NCBI GenBank assembly: GCA_005800465.1
Contig: SYFI01000141.1
Coordinates: 1-6,499 of the forward strand
Source: Actinomycetota bacterium
GTDB taxonomy: Bacteria > Actinomycetota > Thermoleophilia > Miltoncostaeales > Miltoncostaeaceae
Length of the DNA: 6,499 nt
Reading direction: 5' to 3'
The position numbers and the translations under genes are program-made. Positions 1 through 5,020 of the stretch are shown here, one piece after another (positions within the stretch are counted from its first letter, which is position 1; each line of letters starts with the position of its first letter). The notes beneath the pieces are model-generated. The model was not told the DNA's origin. It saw only the letters and a list, made by a program, of their open reading frames with translations, and did no database searches.

Positions 1-1287
1 ATCGAGGCGATTGACCATGCGAGGGCCGCTGACGTGCCGTTCGTCGTGGCCATCAACAAGATGGACAAGGAGAACGCCAACCCCGACAAGGTGAAGCAGG
101 AATTCGCCAGCCGGGATGTGATTCCGTCGGATTGGGGTGGTACCACCGAGTTCGTCAACGTCTCCGCGCACAGCGGCCTCGGGCTGGATGACCTCCTCGA
201 GACGGTGCTGCTCGTGGCCGACGCAGATGCTGAACCCAAGGCGAATCCGACCCCTGAGGCATCGGGCACCGTGGTGGAGTCGCGACTCGACTCAGGCCGT
301 GGCCCCGTGTGCACCCTGTTGGTGCAGCGCGGCACGATGCGTATCGGCGACATCCTCGTGGTGGGCGAGACCTTCGGCCGGGTGCGGGCGATGCTCGACT
401 ACAAGGGTGAGGCGATGGTCACGGCCGGGCCGTCCGTACCGGTAGAGATTCTCGGTCTCGACGGCGTCCCCGCTGCGGGCGAGAAGTTCCGCGTGGTGGA
501 GAACGAGCGGCTTGCGCGCCAGATTGCCGCAACCCGTAGCCAGCGGCTCCGTGCGGAGGATCTGGCAAACCGCCGACCGGTGTCGCTGGAGGACCTGTTC
601 GCCCGCATTTCTGAGGGTGGGCTCAAGGAGCTCAACATCATCATCAAGGGTGATGTGCAGGGTTCGGTGGGTGCACTTGCCGACGCCCTTAACAAGGTTG
701 AGCAAACCGAGGTCCGGCTGCGAATCATCCACACTGGTGTGGGTGCCGTCACCGAGTCGGATGTCAACCTTGCGTCCGCGTCACAGGCGATCATCATCGG
801 GTTTAACGTCCGCCCGAGGCCCGAGGCCAAGATGTTGGCCGAGCGCGAGGGCGTGGACGTACGAACCTACCGCGTGATCTACCGCGCCATCGAAGACGTG
901 CGCCACGCGCTTGTGGGCCTGCTCGAGCCGGACATCGTGGAGGAGCCCATGGGCGCCCTCGAGGTGCGCGCCATTTTCAGGGCGAGCCGCCTTGGAACCA
1001 TCGCCGGCTGTTATGTCACCGACGGGCTGGCCAAGCGTGGAGCGGATTGCCGCCTTGTGCGTGACGGCACGGTGGTGCACGTGGGCAAGATCGATTCGAT
1101 CCGTCGCGTGGATGACGACGTGCGCGAGGTCCAGCAGGGCTTCGAGTGCGGCGTGCTCATCGACGACTACAACGACGTCAAGGAAGGCGACGTGATCGAG
1201 GTCTTCGAGCTCAAGGAGGTCGCGCGCACCGCGCAGGCCGCCACAGCACCGCCCGGCCCCGTCACGCCCACTCCGGCATCCGAGTAG
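1..1287 (+). CDS. infB: Translation initiation factor IF2, C-terminal part (5' end outside window)
   Basis: IF2 is the GTPase that places initiator fMet-tRNA on the 30S subunit and promotes 50S joining. The frame is open from the first base, so 428 residues are visible and the N-terminal region plus the G1-G3 GTPase motifs lie upstream. Using window residue numbers, the G4 motif NKMD is at 19-22 and the G5-like VSAHSG at 54-59. The domain II beta-barrel spans about 89-166 (GRGPV, GRVRAM, AGPSVPVEILGL). A charged linker is followed by domain III at about 211-300 (ELNIIIKGDVQGS, GFNVRP). The fMet-tRNA-binding domain IV spans about 301-408 (GLLEPDIVEE, GTIAGCYVTDG, KRGA, ECGVLIDDYNDVKEGD). The final 20 or so residues form a Pro/Ala/Thr-rich tail beyond the usual end of the family. 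rbfA follows after 16 bases, the classic infB-rbfA arrangement. Identification is essentially certain. Confidence 0.98.
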   Translation: MEAIDHARAADVPFVVAINKMDKENANPDKVKQEFASRDVIPSDWGGTTEFVNVSAHSGLGLDDLLETVLLVADADAEPKANPTPEASGTVVESRLDSGRGPVCTLLVQRGTMRIGDILVVGETFGRVRAMLDYKGEAMVTAGPSVPVEILGLDGVPAAGEKFRVVENERLARQIAATRSQRLRAEDLANRRPVSLEDLFARISEGGLKELNIIIKGDVQGSVGALADALNKVEQTEVRLRIIHTGVGAVTESDVNLASASQAIIIGFNVRPRPEAKMLAEREGVDVRTYRVIYRAIEDVRHALVGLLEPDIVEEPMGALEVRAIFRASRLGTIAGCYVTDGLAKRGADCRLVRDGTVVHVGKIDSIRRVDDDVREVQQGFECGVLIDDYNDVKEGDVIEVFELKEVARTAQAATAPPGPVTPTPASE

Positions 1288-1303
1288 AGGGACGGCCCGC
1301 CTG

Positions 1304-1693
1304 ATGGGGGCGCCGCGTCAGCGGCAGCGGCGGGCCAATGAGGCCATCCGCGAGGTGGTGGGTCAGGCACTCCTCACGGAGCTGTCGGACCCCCGCCTGC
1401 AGATGGTCACCATCACCGCGGTGGAGAGCAGCCCCGATCTTGGTCGGGCAAAGGTGTACTGGACCGCCCTCGACCCGAAGCGCGTCGAGGGGGCCGGTGC
1501 GGCACTTGAGGCCGCTCGCGGGCTTTTGCAGGGCCGCGTCGCCCGGGTGCTGAAGTCGCGGCTCACGCCGCATCTGGTCTTCGTGCATGACGGCCTCCAG
1601 GACGAGGCCCGTCGCCTCACCGAACTCATTGACCGGGTTGCCCCCGATGGGCCGCTGCCAGAACCGGAACTGGAATCGGACCCGCAGCCATGA
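1304..1693 (+). CDS. rbfA: 30S ribosome-binding factor RbfA
   Basis: RbfA is a small KH-like protein that binds the immature 30S subunit near the 5' end of 16S rRNA and helps late maturation and cold adaptation. The 129 residues are of normal family length. They start with the basic helix RQRQRRANEAIREVVGQAL (about 5-23), then the conserved SDPRLQMVTITAVESSPDLGRAKVY (about 28-52). The helix with LLQGRVARVLKSRL and the strand PHLVFVHD (about 74-96) follow, with an acidic Pro/Glu-rich tail at the end. The ATG at 1304 is the only suitable start. An AGAGGG at 1286-1291 overlaps the infB stop, and its 12-base spacing is somewhat long. The gene ends in an ATGA overlap with the next gene, suggesting translational coupling. 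Confidence 0.95.
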   Translation: MGAPRQRQRRANEAIREVVGQALLTELSDPRLQMVTITAVESSPDLGRAKVYWTALDPKRVEGAGAALEAARGLLQGRVARVLKSRLTPHLVFVHDGLQDEARRLTELIDRVAPDGPLPEPELESDPQP

Positions 1694-2694
1694 GCCACCA
1701 GCATCACGACCCGCACGTGGCAGGGGAAGAGGTGGGCGCCGACCGGATCGCCCAGTTGCTTGCGCCTCCCGGTCGCAAAGTGCTGGTGACGACGCACCGT
1801 AAGCCCGATGGCGATGCCGCTGGATCGATGATCGGGCTCACGCGCATTCTCCGGGGGCTCGGGCACGACGTCGTCATGTGGCATGTGGAGGGTCCGGGTC
1901 TGCCGGACGACCTGACGTGGTTGCTCGGCCCGGATGAGGCCGTGGTTGGGGGCCCCGTGGCAGACCACGAGGAGCGCCTGGTGGTGAGTGTTGATGCCGC
2001 CACCTCACACCGCATGACCGATGACGACCCGAGCGCGCTCGGGGGACCGATCATCAACATCGACCACCACCACGACAATCCGATGTGGGGTCACCACAAT
2101 TTTGTAGACGGCGGGGCATCGAGTTCGGCCGAGATGGTGGTGCGGGTGGCCGACGCGCTGGGTGCCGAGATCACGCTTGAGGTGGCGCTGCCGCTGTACG
2201 TGGGGCTGGTCACCGATACCGGCCGATTCAGCTACGGCAGCACAGGGGCTCAGGCGCACGTGGTTGCAGCCCGCCTCATCGATGCCGGCGTGGACCCGGC
2301 CGCGGTATTCCGTCGCGTATACGAGGGCGTCCCGTTCGGCGACGTACGGCTGGTCGGCCGAGCGTTGGCAGGTGCCAGATCAGAACTCGAGGGGCGCCTG
2401 ATCATCGCGGTGGTCACCGATGACGACGTGACCGAAGCGGGTGGCCAGAATTCGGACGGGGTGGTGGAGGCCCTTCGCGCGGTGGCGGGTGCTGAGGTGG
2501 CTGCGGTCATCCGGCAGGTAAATGGGGCGTGGCGGGTGTCGGTGCGCGCATCCGGCGACACGGTGGACGTATCGGCGATCGCCGCCCTGGAGGGAGGGGG
2601 AGGGCACCGCGCGGCGGCCGGGTTTACATCGCAGCGCGATCCCGAGGCCATCATCGCGCTCATCCGCGACGCCGTCGTGGCGCAGGATTGCTGA
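1690..2694 (+). CDS. nrnA: DHH/DHHA1 phosphoesterase, NrnA-like (nanoRNase / pAp phosphatase)
   Basis: The sequence shows a 334-residue DHH-family protein with the family's metal-binding motifs. These are motif I THRKPDGDAAGS (H36, D40, D42), motif II VSVDAAT (D102), motif III NIDHHHDN (D125-H126-H127) and motif IV GLVTDTGRFSY (D176). The C-terminal DHHA1 substrate-binding domain carries the glycine-rich EGGGGHRAAAGF (301-312). Characterised family members degrade 2-5-nt RNAs from the 5' end and remove the 3' phosphate of pAp; some relatives act on cyclic dinucleotides, so the exact substrate is inferred. Location between rbfA and truB is common in Gram-positive lineages and fits a role in RNA turnover beside PNPase. 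The ATG overlaps the rbfA stop (ATGA) but has only a weak Shine-Dalgarno sequence. The first 14 residues are His-rich and unlike the family, so an in-frame GTG at 1732, preceded by the purine run AGGGGAAGAG, is an alternative start. Confidence 0.9.
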   Translation: MSHQHHDPHVAGEEVGADRIAQLLAPPGRKVLVTTHRKPDGDAAGSMIGLTRILRGLGHDVVMWHVEGPGLPDDLTWLLGPDEAVVGGPVADHEERLVVSVDAATSHRMTDDDPSALGGPIINIDHHHDNPMWGHHNFVDGGASSSAEMVVRVADALGAEITLEVALPLYVGLVTDTGRFSYGSTGAQAHVVAARLIDAGVDPAAVFRRVYEGVPFGDVRLVGRALAGARSELEGRLIIAVVTDDDVTEAGGQNSDGVVEALRAVAGAEVAAVIRQVNGAWRVSVRASGDTVDVSAIAALEGGGGHRAAAGFTSQRDPEAIIALIRDAVVAQDC

Positions 2695-2695
2695 G

Positions 2696-3565
2696 GTGGG
2701 CGTGCCGGCCGATGCCCCGCGCGCGATTCTCGTGGACAAGCCGGCGGGGCCCACGTCGCATGACGTCGTGAGCACGGTGCGGCGCGCGCTTGGACGTACG
2801 AAGGCTGGGCACACGGGCACGCTGGACCCCTTCGCCACAGGACTCCTCGTAGTGCTCACCGGCCGAGCCACCCGCCTCGCGCCATTTCTCACGGGGCTCG
2901 ACAAGACCTACCGGGCCACCGTGCGGCTGGGAGAGCGGTCGGAGTCGGGTGATCCCGAGGGCCCAATCACGCCGGGCGGGGCGGTGCCTGACGAGTCGGC
3001 GGTGCGTGCTGCGCTTGCCACAATGACCGGGGTGATTGAGCAGCAGGTCCCTGCGCTGTCGGCTGTGAGAGTGGACGGCGAGCGCCTGTATGCGCGCACC
3101 CGTCGCGGCGAAGAGGTCGAACGGCCCCGTCGCGAGGTGGTCGTGCACCGCGCTGATCTGATCTCCTATGACCACGTGAATGGCCTTGTCGACATAGAAA
3201 TCCGCTGTGGGTCAGGCACCTACGTTCGACAGATTGCCGTTGACTTTGGCGAAAAGCTTGGTTGCGGCGGCTACTGCTCTGCGCTCCGGCGCACTGAGGT
3301 GGGTGACCTGTCAGTGAGTTCTGCGCTCGCTCCTGAGGATGTGCAGCCGGGATGCGGAATCTCGCTGCTCTCGGCCGTAGGGCACATCCCGCGGGTGGAT
3401 CTGGATGAGGCCGGTCTGGCCGAAGTGGTACATGGGCGACGGGTGCAGGCACCGGGCGGGGTCGCCATGGGCACTGTGGCCCTCGCTGCAGGAGATGAGC
3501 TTGTCGCCATCGGTATGGCGGACGACGATGGCGTTGTACGGCCGAAGGTGGTGCTCGTCCCATGA
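2696..3565 (+). CDS. truB: tRNA pseudouridine(55) synthase TruB
   Basis: TruB converts U55 in the T-loop of tRNAs to pseudouridine. From the GTG at 2696 the protein has 289 residues, a normal length. Visible motifs are ILVDKPAGPTSHDVV (11-25) and KAGHTGTLDPFATGLL (36-51) with catalytic D44. KTYRATVRLG follows (70-79, Y72 being the conserved active-site Tyr), then QVPALSAVRVDGERLY (117-132), CGSGTYVRQIA (171-181) and KLGCGGYCSALRRTEVG (187-203). A short PUA-like C-terminal region begins near 231. The usual SAxKVxG lysine is arginine here (R125). The start is uncertain: GTG 2696 has AGGA at 2684-2687 with an 8-base spacer, while GTG 2702 would use GAGG at 2693-2696. Both lie just after the nrnA stop, and there is no ATG nearby. 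The open frame continues upstream into nrnA but without TruB-like residues. The end overlaps ribF by ATGA. Confidence 0.95.
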   Translation: MGVPADAPRAILVDKPAGPTSHDVVSTVRRALGRTKAGHTGTLDPFATGLLVVLTGRATRLAPFLTGLDKTYRATVRLGERSESGDPEGPITPGGAVPDESAVRAALATMTGVIEQQVPALSAVRVDGERLYARTRRGEEVERPRREVVVHRADLISYDHVNGLVDIEIRCGSGTYVRQIAVDFGEKLGCGGYCSALRRTEVGDLSVSSALAPEDVQPGCGISLLSAVGHIPRVDLDEAGLAEVVHGRRVQAPGGVAMGTVALAAGDELVAIGMADDDGVVRPKVVLVP

Positions 3566-4506
3566 GGAGATACGAATCGCTCGGGGACCTTCCCCTCAAC
3601 GGCGCGCGGCGCGTGGTGGCCATCGGCACCTTTGATGGTGTGCACATCGGCCACCAGGCAATCATTGGCCGTGCGATCGAGCGCGCCAAAGAGCGTGGCC
3701 TTGAGTCGATGGTGCTCACGTTCGAGCCCAATCCGCTCACGGTGCTCCGGCCAGATCTCGCTCCCGCTGTCCTGACCGAGCCCGGGTTTAAGGCGCAGCT
3801 CATTGAGGCACTCGGCGCTGACGCACTGCTTGTTGTGCCTTTCACCCGCGCGTTCTCGCGCATTCGGGCCGACCGATTTACCGAGATGCTGTGTGCGGCG
3901 CCGCTTACTTCCGAGTCGATTGTGGTGGGGGCGAACTTCCGGTTTGGCCTGGGCGGCACCGGCACCGTGTCGTATCTTCAGCGGCTGGGGCGCGCGAAGG
4001 GGCTCATCGTTGAGAGCCCTGAAACTGTGGTGAGCCCAGACGGCAAGCCCGTGTCGTCCTCACGCGTCCGGCGGCTTGTGACCACCGGGCAGGTGGCCGA
4101 GGTCGTCGCCCTGCTCGCCCGCCCGCACTCGGTGGAGGGCATGGTGGTACCCGGCGAGCAACGCGGGCGCGAAATGGGCCTGCCAACGGCGAACGTGGCG
4201 GTGGCGCACGACGTCGCGCTCCCGGCCAGGGGCGTGTACGCCGGCCGCGTGGTCACGGCCGAGGGCCGTTTTGCCGCCGCAATCAACCTGGGGTACTCCC
4301 CGACCTTCACCGACGGCACCAACCCGGACCTTCGGCTTGAGGCATTTCTGCTCGACTACGGCGGGAGTGACCTGTACGGGCAGCGAGTGCGCGTGGAGTT
4401 CCTCCAACGTCTACGGGACGAGCGCAGGTTCAGCAGTGCCGATGAACTGGTGGCGCAGGTGGAGGAAGACGTGCAGCGCACCCGTGAGGTGGCCGCCGCC
4501 GCCTGA
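3562..4506 (+). CDS. ribF: Bifunctional riboflavin kinase / FAD synthetase RibF
   Basis: RibF phosphorylates riboflavin to FMN and adenylylates FMN to FAD in the cytoplasm. The 314-residue length is typical. The N-terminal nucleotidyltransferase module shows GTFDGVHIGHQ (22-32, HxGH motif H28/H31), TFEPNP (53-58), GANFRFGLGGTGT (123-135) and SSSRVRRLVTTGQV (165-178). The C-terminal flavokinase module shows VEGMVVPGEQRGREMGLPTANV (191-212, PTAN with T209 and N211), GVYAGRV, INLGYSPTF (241-249) and LEAFLLDY followed by DLYG, with E260 the expected catalytic base. One oddity is FEPNP where the family usually has FEPHP. The start ATG overlaps the truB stop, so expression is probably coupled to truB and there is no room for an FMN riboswitch. 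The truB-ribF pair is a very common bacterial neighbourhood. Confidence 0.97.
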   Translation: MRRYESLGDLPLNGARRVVAIGTFDGVHIGHQAIIGRAIERAKERGLESMVLTFEPNPLTVLRPDLAPAVLTEPGFKAQLIEALGADALLVVPFTRAFSRIRADRFTEMLCAAPLTSESIVVGANFRFGLGGTGTVSYLQRLGRAKGLIVESPETVVSPDGKPVSSSRVRRLVTTGQVAEVVALLARPHSVEGMVVPGEQRGREMGLPTANVAVAHDVALPARGVYAGRVVTAEGRFAAAINLGYSPTFTDGTNPDLRLEAFLLDYGGSDLYGQRVRVEFLQRLRDERRFSSADELVAQVEEDVQRTREVAAAA

Positions 4507-4527
4507 TACGGATGATCCCGGAGGTGG

Positions 4528-4536
4528 TGCTACTCT
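4528..4536 (+). promoter_or_regulatory. Candidate extended -10 promoter for rpsO
   Basis: TGC at 4528-4530 directly precedes TACTCT at 4531-4536. This fits an extended -10 element (TGN followed by TANNNT), with a transcript start predicted near 4543. The spacing change from overlapping genes to a 141-base gap supports an internal promoter here, as in many rpsO-pnp units. No TTGACA-like -35 is present 16-18 bases upstream, so this is weak. A direct repeat TCCCGGA (4516-4522 and 4536-4542) flanks the element; its meaning is unknown. Confidence 0.3.
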
Positions 4537-4544
4537 CCCGGACA

Positions 4545-4560
4545 TTCGCGAGAGCGCGAA
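4545..4560 (+). promoter_or_regulatory. Perfect 6-bp inverted repeat in the rpsO leader
   Basis: TTCGCG (4545-4550) and CGCGAA (4555-4560) form a perfect stem around an AGAG loop. It begins about two bases after the transcript start predicted from the candidate promoter, so it could be a 5'-end stabilising hairpin; as DNA it could also be an operator. It is followed by a C-rich run, not T residues, so it does not look like an intrinsic terminator. Confidence 0.5.
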
Positions 4561-4605
4561 CCCCCGCCCGCCCTGCTGATATGGCGCGAGGTGGTGGAAT
4601 TGACC

Positions 4606-4644
4606 CGGAGCGGCCTTGGCTGCTCCGTGGCCGGATCAGGAGCA
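4606..4644 (+). promoter_or_regulatory. Candidate S15 autoregulatory leader: hairpin versus SD-sequestering pseudoknot
   Basis: Two mutually exclusive folds can be read. Fold A is a 9-bp hairpin pairing 4606-4614 with 4619-4627 around a CUUG loop (4615-4618). It includes a G4612-U4621 wobble stacked on G4613-C4620 and leaves the Shine-Dalgarno sequence free. Fold B is an H-type pseudoknot. Stem 1 pairs CGGCC (4611-4615) with GGCCG (4629-4633), and stem 2 pairs TGCTCC (4621-4626) with GGAGCA (4639-4644), burying the Shine-Dalgarno AGGAG at 4638-4642. Loops are 5, 2 and 5 nt. Ribosomal protein S15 is known to repress its own mRNA through structured leaders, in E. coli by stabilising a pseudoknot. 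The pairing is seen directly; the regulatory role is inferred. Confidence 0.55.
4638..4642 (+). promoter_or_regulatory. rpsO ribosome binding site
   Basis: AGGAG lies 5 bases before the ATG at 4648. It decides the rpsO start against the longer open frame reaching back to GTG 4591. Four of its five bases (4639-4642) fall in the 3' strand of the alternative pseudoknot stem. Confidence 0.85.
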
Positions 4645-4647
4645 CAC

Positions 4648-4914
4648 ATGCTTGACAAGGAATCCAAGGCCGGCGTCATGGCGCCGCACCGTCAGCACGA
4701 CACGGACACGGGTTCGCCCCAGGTTCAGGTCGCGATTCTGACCGAGCGGATCAATCAGCTGACCGAGCACCTCAAGGTGCACGCCAAGGACCACCACTCA
4801 CGTCGTGGCCTTCTCACCATGGTCGGACGCCGCCGCCGCCTCCTCTCGTACCTTCAGAGGAAGGACGTGGAGGCCTACCGCGAGCTCACGACCTCGCTGG
4901 GTATCCGCAGGTAG
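4648..4914 (+). CDS. rpsO: 30S ribosomal protein S15
   Basis: S15 is a primary-binding 30S protein that recognises the three-way junction of helices 20/21/22 of 16S rRNA and its G-U/G-C motif, and it contributes to an intersubunit bridge. The 88 residues match the family length (about 89). They contain the signature stretches DTDTGSPQVQVAILTERI (18-35), HLKVHAKDHHSRRGLL (41-56), MVGRRRRLLSYL (58-69) and the C-terminal LGIRR. The RNA-contacting H41, D48 and S51 are all present. Position 25 is Gln where most homologues have Glu (GSPEVQ). The ATG at 4648 has AGGAG at 5-base spacing and gives the usual MLDKE start. An upstream in-frame extension from GTG 4591 lacks S15-like residues. It is likely autoregulated through its leader and cotranscribed with pnp. 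Confidence 0.97.
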   Translation: MLDKESKAGVMAPHRQHDTDTGSPQVQVAILTERINQLTEHLKVHAKDHHSRRGLLTMVGRRRRLLSYLQRKDVEAYRELTTSLGIRR

Positions 4915-4926
4915 CACGCAGTACCG

Positions 4927-4942
4927 GGGCGCATTCGCGCCC
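4927..4942 (+). promoter_or_regulatory. Hairpin 1 of the rpsO-pnp gap
   Basis: GGGCGC (4927-4932) and GCGCCC (4937-4942) form a perfect 6-bp GC stem with an ATTC loop, 12 bases after the rpsO stop. No T-run follows, so it is not a canonical intrinsic terminator. It could protect the 3' end of a processed rpsO mRNA or attenuate readthrough. Confidence 0.5.
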
Positions 4943-4946
4943 GTGA

Positions 4947-4972
4947 CGGCGGGCCACCAGAGGGTGGTGCCG
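4947..4972 (+). promoter_or_regulatory. Hairpin 2 of the rpsO-pnp gap
   Basis: CCACC (4954-4958) pairs with GGTGG (4963-4967) around an AGAG loop. An outer CGGC/GCCG stem (4947-4950 with 4969-4972) continues across a small internal loop. A register-shifted version with a bulged C4954 is also possible. Together with the hairpins on each side it makes the pnp leader almost continuously structured. Confidence 0.45.
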
Positions 4973-4980
4973 CAAGATGA

Positions 4981-5000
4981 GCCACGTCGGGTGACGTGGC
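4981..5000 (+). promoter_or_regulatory. Hairpin 3: perfect 8-bp stem next to the pnp ribosome binding site
   Basis: GCCACGTC (4981-4988) and GACGTGGC (4993-5000) are exact reverse complements separated by a GGGT loop. The stem ends 9 bases before the pnp-proximal Shine-Dalgarno sequence. In E. coli and Streptomyces the rpsO-pnp spacer carries a stem-loop that RNase III cleaves, and in E. coli PNPase represses itself through the processed leader. This hairpin occupies the matching place, though on its own it is short for RNase III. As DNA, the inverted repeat could alternatively be an operator. Confidence 0.6.
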
Positions 5001-5014
5001 ATGAGGGATGAGGG
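5001..5014 (+). repeat. Tandem ATGAGGG duplication carrying the pnp Shine-Dalgarno sequence
   Basis: ATGAGGG occurs twice in direct succession (5001-5007 and 5008-5014). The second copy supplies GAGGG at 5010-5014, 6 bases from the pnp ATG at 5021, and is the likely ribosome binding site. The first copy is a second, more distant one. Each copy also contains an ATG out of frame with pnp; the one at 5008 would encode a 10-codon peptide ending at 5040, overlapping the pnp start. Confidence 0.7.
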
Positions 5015-5020
5015 ACACGA

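Noticed and set aside
2522..2695. TruB frame extended upstream into nrnA
   Set aside because: The frame stays open, but its upstream translation is Arg/Ala-rich out-of-frame reading of the nrnA DHHA1 domain. TruB homology starts just after 2700.
3540..3565. FMN riboswitch upstream of ribF
   Set aside because: ribF overlaps truB by ATGA, leaving no untranslated leader.
2967..3965. Minus-strand open frame (332 codons) across truB and ribF
   Set aside because: It spans the boundary of two well-supported + strand genes, has Arg/Pro/Ser-rich composition and no motif. It is a GC-content shadow.
4600..4628. Promoter with -35 TTGACC at 4600-4605
   Set aside because: The -10 position 17 bases downstream reads CTCCGT and has no TANNNT character; the segment is better explained as the structured rpsO leader.
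4591..4647. N-terminal extension of S15 from GTG 4591
   Set aside because: The frame is open, but the extra 19 residues are not S15-like. The AGGAG at 4638-4642 points to ATG 4648, and the extension would translate the structured leader.
4583..4660. A complete tRNA-Leu gene before rpsO
   Set aside because: Only the 5' acceptor/D-arm-like stretch is present. There is no D-stem partner, T-arm or 3' acceptor strand.
4927..5000. Intrinsic terminators between rpsO and pnp
   Set aside because: The hairpins are followed by CG-rich or purine sequence, not T residues. Partial factor-dependent termination cannot be excluded.
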